Shown: piece after piece, positions 1-12,056 of the stretch
How positions within the stretch are numbered: position 1 is the first letter of the stretch
How the letters are laid out: every line of letters begins with the position of its first letter
Assembly (NCBI GenBank): GCA_029339505.1
Contig: JAQISU010000036.1
Span: forward strand, 2,106,001-2,170,000
From: Unio delphinus
Lineage: Eukaryota; Mollusca; Bivalvia; Unionida; Unionidae
Length of the DNA stretch: 64,000 nucleotides
Direction of reading: 5' to 3'
The notes under the pieces: generated by a model
What the model was told of the DNA's origin: nothing
Seen by the model: only the letters and a program-made list of their open reading frames with translations
The model's database searches: none
Made by a program: the position numbers and the translations under genes

Positions 1-40
1 TACATATAGATTTAAAGAAAACAATGCTAATTCCTGAAAT

Positions 41-1127
41 AGGTACATGACTGACCATAGTCCACATGAAAAGGTACAAGACCTGAACACCGACCACATG
101 AGAAGACACAAAACCTGATCATTGTCCATATGAAAGGGTACAAGACCTGATCATTGTGCACATTAAAAAGGTACAAGACCTGACCATAGTCCACATGAAA
201 AGGTACAAGACCTGAACACCGACCACATGAGAAGGTACAAGACCTGACCATAGTCCACATGAAAAGGTACAAGACTTGACCATAGTCCACATGAAAAGGT
301 ACAAGACCTGACCATAGTCCACATGAAAAGGTGCAAGACCTGACCATAGTCCACATGAAAATGTACAAGACCTGAACACCGACCACATGAGAAGGTACAA
401 AACCTGATCATTGTCCATATGAAAAGGTACAAGACCTGACCATAGTCAACATGATAAGGTACAAGACCTGAACACCGACCACATGAGAAGGTACAAGACC
501 TGATCATTGTCCAGATGAAAAGGTACAAGACCTGAACACCAACCACATGAGAAGGTACAAAATTTGATCATTGTCCATATGAAAGGGTACAAGACCTGAC
601 CATAGTCCACATGATAAGGTACAAGACCTGAACACCGACCACATGAGAAGGTACAAGACCTGATCATTGTCCAGATGAAAAGGTACAAGACCTGAACACC
701 AACCACATGAGAAGGTACAAAATTTGATCATTGTCCATATGAAAAGGTACACGACCTGACCATTGTGCACATGCAAAGGTACATGACCAAACCATTGTGC
801 ACATAAAAAGGTACAAATCCTGATCATTGTCCATATGAAAAGATAAAGACCTAACCATTGTCCGTGTGAAAAGGTACAAGACTGACCATTGTCCACATAA
901 AATGGTGCAATACCTGACCATTGTCCATGTGAAAAGGTACAAGACCTTACTATTGTCCATGTGAAAAAGTACAATACCTGACCATTGCCAATGTGTAAAG
1001 ATGCAAGACCTGGCCATTGCCCGTGTAAAAAGGATCAAGACCTGAACATTGACCTCATGAAACGGTGCAAGACTTGAACATTGTCCACAAGACAAGGTGC
1101 ACAACCTGACCATTGTCCATGTGAAAT
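41..1127. repeat. 32-bp minisatellite array, about 34 copies
   Basis: Tandem units of 32 bp built around GGTACAAGACCTGACCAT followed by a CCACATGAAAA-like part. Two main unit types alternate, one with GACCATAGTCC and one with GAACACCGACC. Copies beyond about 750 are more diverged. Three units make 96 bp, a multiple of three, so long open frames run through the array; they encode only the repeat and are not taken as genes. The array starts close to the window edge. Confidence 0.95.
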
Positions 1128-1349
1128 GACCACTATTAAGACCATTAATCTGAATAGACTATGTCCTACAAAATTCTATGACAAGAGCTGCAATATCAAA
1201 TTGGTCTTTATTCATTTACTTGTAATGCTCTGTTTTGACCCAAAAAAAACAAGCTTCAGAAATTTACAAGTTCCATCAGAGAGAAGGTGTCTTGTAAATT
1301 TCACCCTAAAGCTTGTTTAAGAATGTATGCATTTGGAAAACAATCCGAC

Positions 1350-1566
1350 ACATTGCAATTAGGGAGATATTCACGCTGGTAGTGAAAGATAAAATTAATG
1401 TTAAACATTGGAATGTGGGGATTTGGGAAGATATCCACTCTGTTGGCATAAAATATAATTAATGTTGAAACATTGGAATTTGGGGATTTGGGGAGATATC
1501 CATTCTGGTAGCAAAAAATATAATTAATGTTGAAACATTGGAATGCGGGGATTTGGGGAGATATCT
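1350..1566. repeat. 65-bp tandem repeat, 3 to 3.5 copies
   Basis: The motif GATATCCACTCTGG recurs at 64-65 bp steps (about 1366, 1430, 1495, 1560), each followed by an AATTAATGTTGAAACATTGG block. A single stray unit appears again at about 2361-2400, 800 bp away, so the unit is dispersed as well as tandem. Confidence 0.85.
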
Positions 1567-2186
1567 ATGTACACTGTTTCTTTGATAAATGCAAAAGTGT
1601 ATACATGATATATAAACAAGGAAAGATGGTGTTGAATGCTATTGTAAATAACATGCGATTTCATGAGAGAAGGCCTACAATCGGTTCAATACAATATAAT
1701 ATAAATTAAAAATTGACAAAGATGAGGTAATGTATAAATGAGATGTACAACAATTTCATATATGTACAAAATTAGTAAACAAATTTCTTTACTAGAGGTA
1801 AGAAAATTACATGGCAGGGAAATAAATTATAGTATAAAGTGATCCATGGAAAATAGAATCTTCATTGCATAAGTAGAATGTGTAATAGGTGGGGTGGGGT
1901 ATAGTGTCTAACAATGAAAAATAGTAGAGTAGGGGGTCAAATTGTATAGTAGGTGTTAATATTATGTACATAGCATTTGTTAGAAGACTCTTTAGAAATC
2001 TCAATACACGTTTCTTAAGTGTTCGTTAGGGTATTAGAGCGGTGGGAGACGTGTCAAAAAGATACCTTTGGGTGGCGTTCGGTTCTTCGGCAGCGGGCAA
2101 AATAATTGTCCAGGTTTTGGTTAATGACCACTTCAAACCGCTATGGTACGGGGGTGAAAAGAGGTTTGGTTTAAACTGGTACCGAT
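1567..2186. other. Intergenic, no gene seen
   Basis: AT-rich sequence with no convincing coding frame. A GGTGGGGTGGGG run near 1890 is the only notable composition feature. Confidence 0.6.
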
Positions 2187-2290
2187 TAACTTACATTCAA
2201 ACGCAAAGGGTGTATTAATTTACATTCAAATGCAAAAGGTGAATTAACTTACATTCAAATGCAAAGGGTGTATTAACTTACATTCAAAAA
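2187..2290. repeat. Short tandem repeat, about 29 bp x 3.6
   Basis: Units of TTAACTTACATTCAAATGCA plus AAGGGTGTA repeat about three and a half times, with small substitutions. Confidence 0.8.
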
Positions 2291-2632
2291 GGAAGTGGTC
2301 TAGGGTTTCAATTTCCCGCAGAAGGTGCACGTTTTAGATAGTGAACATGTTGGAATGATGAGTGTGGATTTGGGGAGATATCCACTCTAAGTGAAATGAA
2401 TGTTAACCTGTTGGATTAGAATCTTGTCAAATAGAGACACTTCAACTTTTCATATATATTTAGGCTTCAAATGCATGTTGATAACAATGGAAACAAGTGG
2501 GATTTCAGCTTTCAATTATTTACCTGGCTTTGGATCTTCATATGTATGAAATTATCAATACGATATCATAATTCCATTCGCTAGAGTAAGGGAAATAATC
2601 CTTGAAGCAGGTGGACAGTACTGGGTTATAAA

Positions 2633-2755
2633 CACAGGGGCTCGTATCGTTGCTTACAATCGACCGGTCCTACATATACTATATAATAACTATTATAGTT
2701 ATTATATAGTATATGTAGGACCGGTCGATTGTAAGCAACGATACGAGCCCCTGTG
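2633..2755. mobile_element. Perfectly palindromic 123-bp element (hAT-like MITE) with 8-bp TSD
   Basis: The whole 123 bp is a self-complementary palindrome. The arm 2633-2693 is the exact reverse complement of 2695-2755 with a single central T at 2694; I found no mismatch. The tips read CACAGGGGCTCG. The element is flanked by the direct repeat GTTATAAA at 2625-2632 and 2756-2763. An 8-bp duplication and CA-ended inverted repeats are what hAT-superfamily transposases produce, so this is best read as a non-autonomous fold-back MITE. It has no coding capacity. An assembly artefact at a hairpin is possible, but it would not explain the flanking direct repeat. Confidence 0.8.
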
Positions 2756-2957
2756 GTTATAAACCCTGCATCAAACTCAAATAGGTAGAACGTTATTCAC
2801 TTTTTCAAAAATCAACATTGTACATAACGTTTTCTGTAAACAATATGTAACAGTAAAATGTGTAGATTTCGATGCTTAAAGAACACCTAGGTAAAGGCAT
2901 GGGCTGGTATACCTAGTCTGGTTCCCTGCTTAGTATGCTCCCATGCGTTGCACACTG

Positions 2958-3290
2958 TGTATATTTAGATATTTAAATGATTCGTGAAATGGACTGTGTA
3001 CAATTAGATGTTTAAGGGATACCTGAAATGGACCGTGTACAATTAGATGTTTAAGGGATACCTGAAATGGACTGTGTATATTTAGATGCTGAAAGGATAC
3101 CGCAAATGAACTGTGTATAATTAAATGTTTAAAGGATTCCTTAAATGGACTAGGTATATTTCATTTGAAAGGATACCTGAAATGGTCTGGGCACATTTAG
3201 ATGTTTAAAGGATTCCTGAAATGGATGTGTATAGGATTCGTTAAATAGACTGTGTACATTTAGAATTCAATGTTACAAGTATACCAAAAT
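2958..3290. repeat. Diverged 39-bp minisatellite, about 8 copies
   Basis: Units of the form GGACTGTGTACAATTAGATG then TTTAAGGGATACCTGAAAT repeat at about 39 bp. Copies decay to the right, and relics (GGATAC, AGATTTCAATGTC) are visible to about 3560. Confidence 0.85.
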
Positions 3291-4300
3291 GCCTACAATT
3301 TTTTTTTTCCCAAATCACTCAAAATCATATATATTATTTATCTGAACACAAAAGCACAATAAAATATTTTATTATTGCAACATCTCTTAGTCCTAACTAG
3401 TCATATGTGATAGGATGTAATTGGAGGGTGCCTACATAACGAAACCGTTTAAAGGATACAAGGAATGAATTGTGTCTATCTAGATTTCAATGTCAAAAGA
3501 ATGCCACAAATGCTTAAAGGATACCTCTTGCAGATTTCATAAGGATACCTAAATATACTGTTACAAGCCAGGCGTATTTGCTTGACTTTGCGATGTCACA
3601 TTCTGGTGCGATTCCGCTAGAAGTCACAAGTTTATCCCAAATTTTCAAAGACTTCTATACAACTTCATTTGCAAATTAGAAAGCCCGACGTGTCCATTCT
3701 ATATATAAATTTTGACTCTAATGAATGTAAGACCACAAATCTCACAACGTGCCAAATATACATCAACCGCACACCTGCATGGTTTCTTTTCATCGGGTTT
3801 CCGTACCGTCAGCAGTTCACGCCATAGAAACTATGCAACTATCTCCAAACACAGTGAACTATTTTAACTACGCCACCTTAGGTCAGTCAATTCATGGTTT
3901 CATTGCACATTTCGCCATTACAACTGCATCACATTTGCTAACATGGCTACATCAACGATATGTAGCCGAGTCCCATCTTATTGATTTCATTGTGTAATTT
4001 ACCGGTTTTCTACCGTAAATGTTGCCACTACAGTCACACCACCGATGTACACCACTAGAGTTTAATAGGGACTATGATACGTCAGGGACACTCTCATACG
4101 GTTTTGACTTGAATTAACTAAAAATAAACATGACATCATGTAAACGCACTGACACTTCACTCAGTGACGTTTTTTTCTTCTAACCGGCTAATTATTTAGG
4201 GCGAAGAATATTTCCATTTTACCGAATTCTAATAATCAAACAAGTAATCACTCAAATCTAAAAATTCTTTAAAACAGAGGGCTACAAACAAATGTGCATA
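3291..4300. other. Intergenic, no gene seen
   Basis: No family or spliced frame recognised. An 82-codon open frame at 3749-3997 shows no domain, signal peptide or biased composition that would support coding. Confidence 0.5.
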
Positions 4301-4432
4301 TTCAAATTTATTACAATAGATATTTACCGTGTAGATTTAGATACATCAGATTTATTACAATACATAAGGACGGTGTAGATTTAGATACACCAAATTTATT
4401 ACAATACATAAGAACGGTGTAGATTTAGATGT
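4301..4432. repeat. Irregular tandem repeat, 44-54 bp x 3
   Basis: The motif CGGTGTAGATTTAGATACA recurs at about 4329, 4373 and 4427, alternating with AATTTATTACAATACATAAG. Confidence 0.75.
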
Positions 4433-4524
4433 TTTCATTGACTCTCAATATGGAAATAGTTCCCACGTCTTAATATTAAAATATGTATGTTATAAAGTAA
4501 GGAATGCCGAGAATATAGAGTCTT

Positions 4525-4690
4525 AAATGTCGCAATTAATAAAGTCTGTTTACAATGAGTCGTAACTAATAATGTATGCTTAAAATGAGTCGTAATATAA
4601 TTAAGTCTAGTCAAACTGAGTATTTAATAAAGTCTATTTAATGATTCGTAATTAATAAATTATGTTTAAAATGAGTCATAAAAAAAAATC
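4525..4690. repeat. Diverged tandem repeat around TAATAAAGTCTGTTT
   Basis: About five loose copies of a 30-32 bp unit (AATGAGTCGTAATTAATAAA plus GTCTGTTTA) with indels. Confidence 0.65.
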
Positions 4691-5703
4691 TGTTTTAAAT
4701 GAATATCATCTTCTACTTGTATAGAGATTAAAAAATAAAAACGTATCTAGTAATATTGTTTTTTAAATGGCAGAAAAGGACTATTAGCACGATTCATGCC
4801 AGAAAAACCATTAAAAATTGTAGACGTGTTATCGACATTTACGTTTAGTTTGATCTGTTTTGTCCAATGTGTAGATATATGTGCATGCGTGCGCTTATAA
4901 CATACAATGCAATATGCAAAGAAAATACAAGATCACATGAGGGAATTAATGAATACACAAACTTCATTTATGCGATTTACAATGTCTGCAACGAATATGG
5001 TATGATGTTTCAGAGCTATAAATGAAAATTATATCATCAGGACGTAAAACGTGATACGTACGGTATGACAAATTCTTTAACATGCGAATGAAATAAGGAC
5101 AATAGGAAAAAATGAAAATATGGTTCAAGTTATACAAGGATCAGAAGAGTTCAGCAAGGCAACATTTATCAATGAAATAAACGAGGTTGAGTAGGGAGAA
5201 ATCAGACCTGATTAGTCATTTTATACAAGAGAGAAAGATGGCTAACAACGTGTTACGTTTACAGATATTGCAAGTCAGAAAAAGTCAAAGGAAACGTCAT
5301 CCTACGTTTGGGGTATTTATGGTTATTTCTTTGCAAGAAAATAGATATGTCGAAATTTTTCTTTGTCAACGCTTTTGCGACGATGTAAACATCTAAAACA
5401 ATTGACGTTGCAGATACGTTTGAGCACATTTACCTCACTTACATCGTGCTTCTAATGACCGTTTCGGAAATAACGCAATTTCCTCGTAGAGTGCTTCGAA
5501 TGAGATTTCATGAAATTACACTTCTCTTCCTTGTAGTATGTCTTTCGTGATGTTCATGTAATTCAAATCAAAATGATTATATATTTTCTTATGTCTTATG
5601 ATGAAATGTCAGAATCCACCTCATCCTTTTTGTATTTACTTCAGTGACCTACCAGACCTTAAAAAAAACGTAGCTTTTTCTAGGTCACTATTCAATTGCG
5701 TTG
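4691..5703. other. Intergenic, no gene seen
   Basis: AT-rich. The only open frame of any size (5187-5396, 69 codons) has no recognisable feature. Confidence 0.5.
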
Positions 5704-6030
5704 AACCGCTCCGGTGGCCAAGTGGTTAGAGCGTCCGCCCCGGAAGCGGGAGGGCGTGGGATTGATCCCCGGCCGAGTCATACCAAAGACTTACAAAAAT
5801 GGTACTAACAGCTGCCCCGCTTGGCGCTCAGCATTAAGAGGTTAGTGTTAGGACTGGTTGGCTTGGTGTCAGGATAGTGTGACTGGGTGGACATCATGCT
5901 ACATATCTGCGGCATGATGCCCCAGTGGTAGACTTCACTATAAACTAACTGCCTCACTGCAGACATCGTAGCGATATGACTGAATGAGTTTTGAAGCTAC
6001 GTTAAAGATCCTAATCAAACAAACAAACAA
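5704..6030 (+). mobile_element. tRNA-derived SINE, family 1, full length
   Basis: The copy begins AACCGCTCCGGTGGCC with an A box (TGGCCAAGTGGTTAGAG) and a slightly decayed B box (GGGATTGATCCCC against the usual GGTTCGATCCC). A body of about 240 bp follows, carrying ACATCATGCTACAT and the end motif AGATCCTAATCAAACAAAC. CAATTGC occurs just before the head (5694-5700) and again at the tail (about 6029), a possible short target duplication. It has no coding capacity and needs a LINE in trans. Confidence 0.9.
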
Positions 6031-6219
6031 TTGCTTTTAGGGAAATATTAAGTTTTATGAACCAGTAAACCTTATATATTGATAAATGTGAATCAAACGT
6101 CTATAATTGCTTATTTACACAATTTTATGCAAACGTTTGACATTTAACTTTTCTCGTTATAGTGATAATGCTTTTGTCGAACTGATGGTCAATATCACGA
6201 ATTATCGCAGAATATTTTC

Positions 6220-6505
6220 TACCACTTTTCTTTGCTTAAATATTTACAAAAGACACCTGCTAATTTGAACCACTTTTCTTTCTTTGCATATTTACAAAGG
6301 GCACCTATTAATTGGAACCACTTTTCTTTCCTTGCATATTTACAAAGGGCACCTGTTAATTGGAACCACTTTTCTTTCCTTGCATATTTACAAAGGGCAC
6401 CTGTTAATTGGAACCACTTTTCTTTGCTTGCATAGTTACAAAGGGCACCTGTTAATTGGAATCGCTTTTCTTTCCTTGCATATTAACAAAGGGCACCTGT
6501 TAATT
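6220..6505. repeat. 48-bp minisatellite, 6 copies
   Basis: CCACTTTTCTTTCCTTGCAT recurs at exact 48-bp steps (6222, 6270, 6318, 6366, 6414, about 6462), each followed by ATTTACAAAGGGCACCTGTT. Period 48 keeps frames open, which explains the short repetitive ORFs here. Confidence 0.92.
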
Positions 6506-7130
6506 TGATGTCCTAAGCTAACGAGGCATATATAGGAGTTTCGTTGGATGACTAAGGAAAAGGCAACATCTATGTAGTGCCCTGATGGAATGCATAATTG
6601 AAAAATAAGATTTTAATATTTCTCTCCAACTACACACAATTTGTTAAAAACTTCGCGATACAAGTATTTTGAAGTATACACAAACTATATTCGATTATGC
6701 ACTCGGTTCAAATGGAAAGTTTGCAAGAATATTACATTTCGAATGGACACATAAAGGTTGCTCCCAAAATGATGCAAAGGTAATATGTTTATGAACCCTC
6801 TGGTCTAGTTTTAATGTGGAGCCTCTTAGGTGTTATCGCAGATATAGTCACGTTTTGACTTTCCGACCAGCATGTTTCTATAACTCACCACTCAAGATCT
6901 TCTAGCTAATATTCAAGATTTGACAATCATACCAGCAGGTGTTGATAAATATCCACTTAAAATCAATTTAATCGAGTTCGAATATTTATCTGGTGCACGA
7001 ACCATTTTTAATTTGCAAAACCCGAGGTTTGCTCAGAGTAAATACATGTCGTTATTATGTGAACACTAACAGTAAAAACTTATTTCATTTCTAACAATTT
7101 GATTCTCGAAACAAGATCTGAAAAAAATTT
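6506..7130. other. Intergenic, no gene seen
   Basis: No coding or repeat family recognised. Confidence 0.5.
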
Positions 7131-7212
7131 TTATCCGGAAGGTGTTGGCATTAATTGTTTATCTGGAAGGTGTTGGCATTAATTGTTTATCTGGAAGGTG
7201 TTGACATTAATG
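7131..7212. repeat. 28-bp tandem repeat, 3 copies
   Basis: TATCTGGAAGGTGTTGGCAT plus TAATTGTT occurs three times in succession with one or two substitutions. Confidence 0.85.
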
Positions 7213-7416
7213 TGTTCTTTTTATGCTGAGTATATCGGAAAATAACCACCAGCACTATAAAGAAGACAACGCATTATTGCCTGTATCAACACCAGAATCG
7301 AACGCTTAACCACCGAGGTGCAAAACCCGTATGACTGTATAGTCCCCACCCCAAAAATTAAAAGAAAAACAACCAAACAACCCCCACTATTAATCCTAAA
7401 ACTGAAGGAAAGAATT

Positions 7417-8507
7417 ATGTTACGTTATGTTTCTTTGTGTGATATTATGTTATGTTATGTTTCTTTGTGTGATAGTATGTTACGTTATGTTTCTCTGTTT
7501 TATGTTATGTTACGTTATGTTTCTTTGTGTTATATTATGTTACGTTATGTTTCCTTGTGCTATATTATGTTACGTTATGTTTCTTTGTGTTATGTTATGT
7601 TACGTTATGTTTCTTTGTGTTATATTATGTTACGTTATGTTTCTTTGTGTTATGTTATGTTACGTTATGTTTCTTTGTGTTATATTATGTTACGTTATGT
7701 TTCTCTGTTATATTATGTTACGTTATGTTTCTTTGTGTTATATTATGTTACGTTATGTTTCTCTGTGTTATATTATGTTACGTTATGTTTCTTTGTGTTA
7801 TATTATGTTAAGTTATGTTTCTCTGTGTTATATTATGTTACGTTATGTTTCTCTGTTATATTATGTTACGTTATGTTTCTTTGTGTTATATTATGTTACG
7901 TTATGTTTCTTTGTGTTATATTATGTTACGTTATGTTTCTTTGTGTTATATTATGTTACGTTATGTTTCTTTGTGTTATATTATGTTACGTTATGTTTCT
8001 TTGTGTTATATTATGTTAAGTTATGTTTCTCTGTGTTATATTATGTTACGTTATGTTTCTCTGTTATATTATGTTACGTTATGTTTCTTTGTGTTATATT
8101 ATGTTACGTTATGTTTCTTTGTGTTATATTATGTTAAGTTATGTTTCTCTGTGTTATATTATGTTACGTTATGTTTCTTTGTGTTATATTATTTTACGTT
8201 ATATTTCTTTGTGTTATATTATGTTACGTTATGTTTCCTTGTGCTATATTATGTTACGTTATGTTTTTTTGTGTTATGTTATGTTACGTTATGTTTCTTT
8301 GTTTTATGTTATGTTACGTTATGTTTCTTTGTTTTATGTTATGTTACGTTATGTTTCTTTGTGTTATATTATGTTACGTTATGTTTCCTTGTACTATATT
8401 ATGTTACGTTATGTTTCTCTGTGTTATATTATGTTACGTTATGTTTCTATGTGTTATATTATGTTACGTTATGTTTCTCTGTGTTATATTATGTTACGTT
8501 ATGATTA
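7417..8507. repeat. 30-bp minisatellite array, about 36 copies
   Basis: Units of TATGTTACGTTATGTTTC plus TTTGTGTTATAT. Most are exactly 30 bp; units lacking one dinucleotide (28 bp) occur at about 7703, 7853 and 8060. The block with AAGTTATG followed by a 28-bp unit is seen at 7808-7862 and again at 8014-8068, about 206 bp apart, so groups of units have been copied together. All three forward frames stay open for over 200 codons as a consequence; this is not evidence of a protein. Confidence 0.96.
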
Positions 8508-9126
8508 TTACTATACTGTAATGTGTTAGATTTATATCTGAAATGTGGAAAATATTAGGCTCCAGCAAACGCGATAACTCGAGTGACTCTTCAATTGATT
8601 ATGGCTTGTATTCTATTATTCCTTCTTTCATCGTTCATTATTAAGTACCGTCTTATGTGAGGAAAATGACAGGAAAATAGAATCACCGAGTCCATAAAAA
8701 AATCGATGTACAACTAGATTCAGGTTTAAGTCGTAATCACCTGAAGTGTCCATGTTTTCGAACCAAAACCTTCTGTCAACGCCCTTTGTGCCATACCGTA
8801 AGTGATAGCATTGCCATGATACTTTGACTGTGGGTTTCAGTTATGTAGGTTCGTGTTCAGAGAATTTAAAATTATGAATCAAGTTACCCTAATATTAACA
8901 CCACAACTTAAATCAAGCATTTTATTGTTAAACTTGAGAAATATTGAAATGGTGCCATTATGTCTGTTTATGTCGGATGAGATAAAATCGTCGGCATTCA
9001 GTGGCATTCAAGCAACAGATGGGTTTAGAGGTATGGAGAGCTATTGGCACCATAAGTGTATTCATGTCAAATCTCTTAGCATATGCTACACATTTTTTTC
9101 GGTTGTTTCTAATTTGCATTTTCTAT
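8508..9126. other. Intergenic, no gene seen
   Basis: No gene or transposon recognised in this interval. Confidence 0.5.
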
Positions 9127-9545
9127 GTATGTACGATATACATTCTAATTTGCTTTGTGTGTGTGTGTGTGTGTGTGTACGATATACATTCTAATTTGTC
9201 TTTTGCGTGTGTGTACGATATACATTCTAATTTGCCTTTTGTGTGTGTGTACGATATACATTCTAATTTGCTTTTTGTGTATGTGTACGATATACATTCT
9301 AATTTGCCTTTTGTGTGTGTGTACGATATACATTCTATTTTGCTTTTCGTGTGTGTGTACGGTATGCATTCTATTTTGCTTTGTGTGTGTGTACGATATA
9401 CATTCTATTTTGCTTTTCGTGTGTGTGTACGATATACGTTCTAACTTGCCTTTTGTGTGTGTGTACGATATACATTTTTGTGTGTACGATATATATTCTA
9501 ATTTGCTTTTCTGTGTGTGTAGGTTGTATATTCTAATTTGCTATT
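9127..9545 (+). repeat. Variable 36-46 bp minisatellite with internal (TG)n
   Basis: About ten copies of TACGATATACATTCTAATTTG followed by CTTTTTGTG and a variable TG run; the run length sets the unit length. The core is similar to the arrays at 11636-11870 and, in reverse complement, 12376-12870. Confidence 0.9.
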
Positions 9546-9714
9546 TATAATTGCTTTCTCTCTGTGTGTAGGATGTGTATTTTATTTTGGTTTATTTTTT
9601 GGCAATTTCGTATTGGTTAATACTGCTAAGATTAAAATATTACTTATATCAACATTGCAAAAATGAACAAATCTTGATAGTGATGAATTATGTCTGACAT
9701 GGAAGGATACAAAT

Positions 9715-10370
9715 TTGCAAATGATTTCTTATGATAGAATACATGGTACTTTGGAAGATAATAATCTATCACGGACTGAATATATAAAACATATCAGTAA
9801 AAAATTCAATTCAAGTTTATGCACTCTCAGTAGGAGAAGACATTTTCTCCCTGAAAGGCACATAAATTTTAACATACAACCCTTTTTAGACTACTATAAT
9901 ACAGTATGGGGAATTGAACCGATAAAAGCAGCGAAGCTGGCACATCTTCCAAACATATGGGCTAGCATCAATCAAATAAGCATGGAAAAAATAGCTAGCA
10001 AGTTAAGAAAAAAATATTACCTATTAAAGCCTTAAGCCTGTTGAGAAAATGCAAATTAGTGTACAAAATATCTAATAATAGAAAATGCAAATTAGTGTAC
10101 AGGATACCTAATAATAGTGCCCCTGAATATCTACAATCCCTATTCCAGTACAGGCTACCTGTTAATATTTCCCATCTTTGATCCACGTCAATCAAACAAT
10201 ATAAAAATTTTGAAACCAGAAAAGGAATTATTCCACACAAAAAGTTTCCAATACTCTGAAACATTGCTCTGGAATAGTATTCCAGTTGAGATTAGAAATG
10301 CCCTCTTTATTTCCTTCTTGCAAACCCAGTATATCAGGAAGCTTTAGAGACGCAATTACAAGAGTGGGCC
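9715..10370 (+). pseudogene. Decayed non-LTR retrotransposon, C-terminal part of reverse transcriptase
   Basis: The open frame 9715-10035 translates with EYIKHISKKFNSSLCTL and QPFLDYYNTVWG, matching the region after the catalytic core of jockey/CR1/L2-group LINE polymerases (the family pattern being a Hi..i..K...L segment and a Y..vWG segment). A second frame continues with LVYRIPNNSAPEYLQSLFQ, and a third (from about 10117) with FQYSETLLWNSIPVEIRNA, the typical C-terminal 'lWNsLP..iR' block. At least two frameshifts therefore break it. The LVYKISNN segment is duplicated in frame (36 bp, about 10044-10115). No intact endonuclease or FADD motif is left: the copy is 5' truncated and dead. Clade assignment beyond this group is uncertain. 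Confidence 0.85.
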
Positions 10371-11635
10371 AACCCGAGGGACGTAGTGAAACTGTGCGGT
10401 GCATCGGTGTATGAATCGTGCGACTATACAAGGGCCAAGAAGCATATGTTTGTTCCAATTGTTGTTTCAATTTGTATAAATGTATTTACATGAGATTATT
10501 TTAAATCTTAGTTGAATTCCAGGAGATTTGTGAATCTTACTGACAGTGCAGAACATTTGAAACGTATTTGAAAACTTGAGATTGTTTTAATCTGAATCCT
10601 AGTCTATACATGAAATTATAGGAATATCTTACAGCGCATATTGTTATTTAAAACTGAGATTTATTGAAGCTGTATATCAGATAGTTACGATAGTATTGGT
10701 TTATTTTCAATGGGTGAATGTTAGTATAGAGTGATTGGATCAATTGTATGTTGACAGTGTGTGAGAATCATTGTATTTTTACATCATAATTTTTCTTTAC
10801 TAATTAAGTTAATACCATTTCATCTTTCACACATTGTGTTTGAGTTATTTCATTTAATCCAAAACCCACCCGGTTTCAATTCTGCGAGAGTGACTAACAA
10901 GGGGATATGCAATAAACACAAAACCACATTAGTGTTTTCTTTTCGAGTAAGGGAAAGAACCCATTTGATGCTGCGTAGGAAATTCTTCGTCTTGGGCTAA
11001 CAGCCTCGAAATATTTCTACGTCTCATCGAACTCGTTCTTTCCGCTCATTCGGAATAACTCTGATATGTAGTTTTGTCTTTGTATTAATGAACTTTTATT
11101 GCATGTGGACACGTTTCACGTATGCAAATGCAGTGCAAAATGGAATGTTGTAAAAACAAACATTCGAGCCAAATCAAACTTTCGCAAAATGTCGGATAAC
11201 GCCCTAACTCATGTCTCAGTTATTAACTAGCTTATGTGAATCTGTTTAATATTCTTTTATCAAGCTGCGAATTATCCAAATCTTTTCAGAAGGGTACTAT
11301 TACATAAGTAATTGTATTAAGTCCTGGAAATATATTATTGTTTGTTAATTGTGTTTATTGGTTTTGTTTCTTCTCCCTTTTATACCAAGAGTGTAACTAG
11401 TAAATTTTTTGCTATCGTTATAAACACCTTTTATTTTTGTTAATGGGCTATCGAAACTTAAACGTCCCACTTTTGTTCGAGTCTTTTGATTGCAACGGAT
11501 ACTGGAGTTTGTATACACATGGCAAATTTAATTTTCTGAGTGGGGTTGGGGTGGCACCGTGATTTTTGTTTCAGCTGACTTTTCTTTCCTTTGATCTTAA
11601 GATAATTAATATTTTTCCCAAATAATACAGTCCAT
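10371..11635. other. Intergenic; possible LINE 3' end, otherwise nothing
   Basis: The first 100-200 bp may be 3' untranslated sequence of the decayed LINE to the left. No gene or tandem array is recognised in the rest. Confidence 0.4.
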
Positions 11636-11870
11636 ATTACTGTTATTGATGCACACTGTATATTCTATTTTGAATCTGAATTGATGTACGCTGTATATTC
11701 TACTACGCTATATGTTCTAATCTGCATTTGCTAATGATGTATTCTTTATTATTTCTATTTTACATTTTGCTTTTGATATACGCTGTATATCCTACCTTGT
11801 ATTTATTATTGGTGTATCGTGTGTATTCTTTTTTGCATTTGCTAGTTGTATACGCTAAATATACTTGACA
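11636..11870 (+). repeat. Diverged minisatellite, same family as 12376-12870 but opposite orientation
   Basis: Irregular copies of GATGTACGCTGTATATTCTA followed by TTTTGCATTTGCTA. The reverse complement is the unit of the array 500 bp downstream. Copies here are strongly diverged and unequal in length. Confidence 0.75.
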
Positions 11871-12056
11871 AAGTATTACTAAATTTAATACGGTTGTTAT
11901 TATAATACTGCATTTTTTAGTGTTCAGATTCCATATCGGTGATTTTTCTTGCCATTGTCTTTATGCACATTACTTGTTTGATCTGTTTTTCCAACTCTGT
12001 AATTTCTCTTTGCAATTGTCAGATTTCGATTTATTACACATCGGAAAGTATCACTT

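Noticed and set aside
3749..3997. 82-codon open frame
   Set aside because: No domain, signal peptide or splice context; length is within chance expectation for this window.
5704..6030. tRNA gene call at SINE heads (also 35808, 38148)
   Set aside because: The tRNA-like part is followed by the same 240-bp body in every copy and flanked by target duplications, so these are SINEs.
7417..8507. Overlapping 126-236 codon open frames in three frames
   Set aside because: All consist of a short peptide repeated at the DNA period of 30 bp; several frames are open at once, as expected from a stop-free repeat unit rather than a gene.
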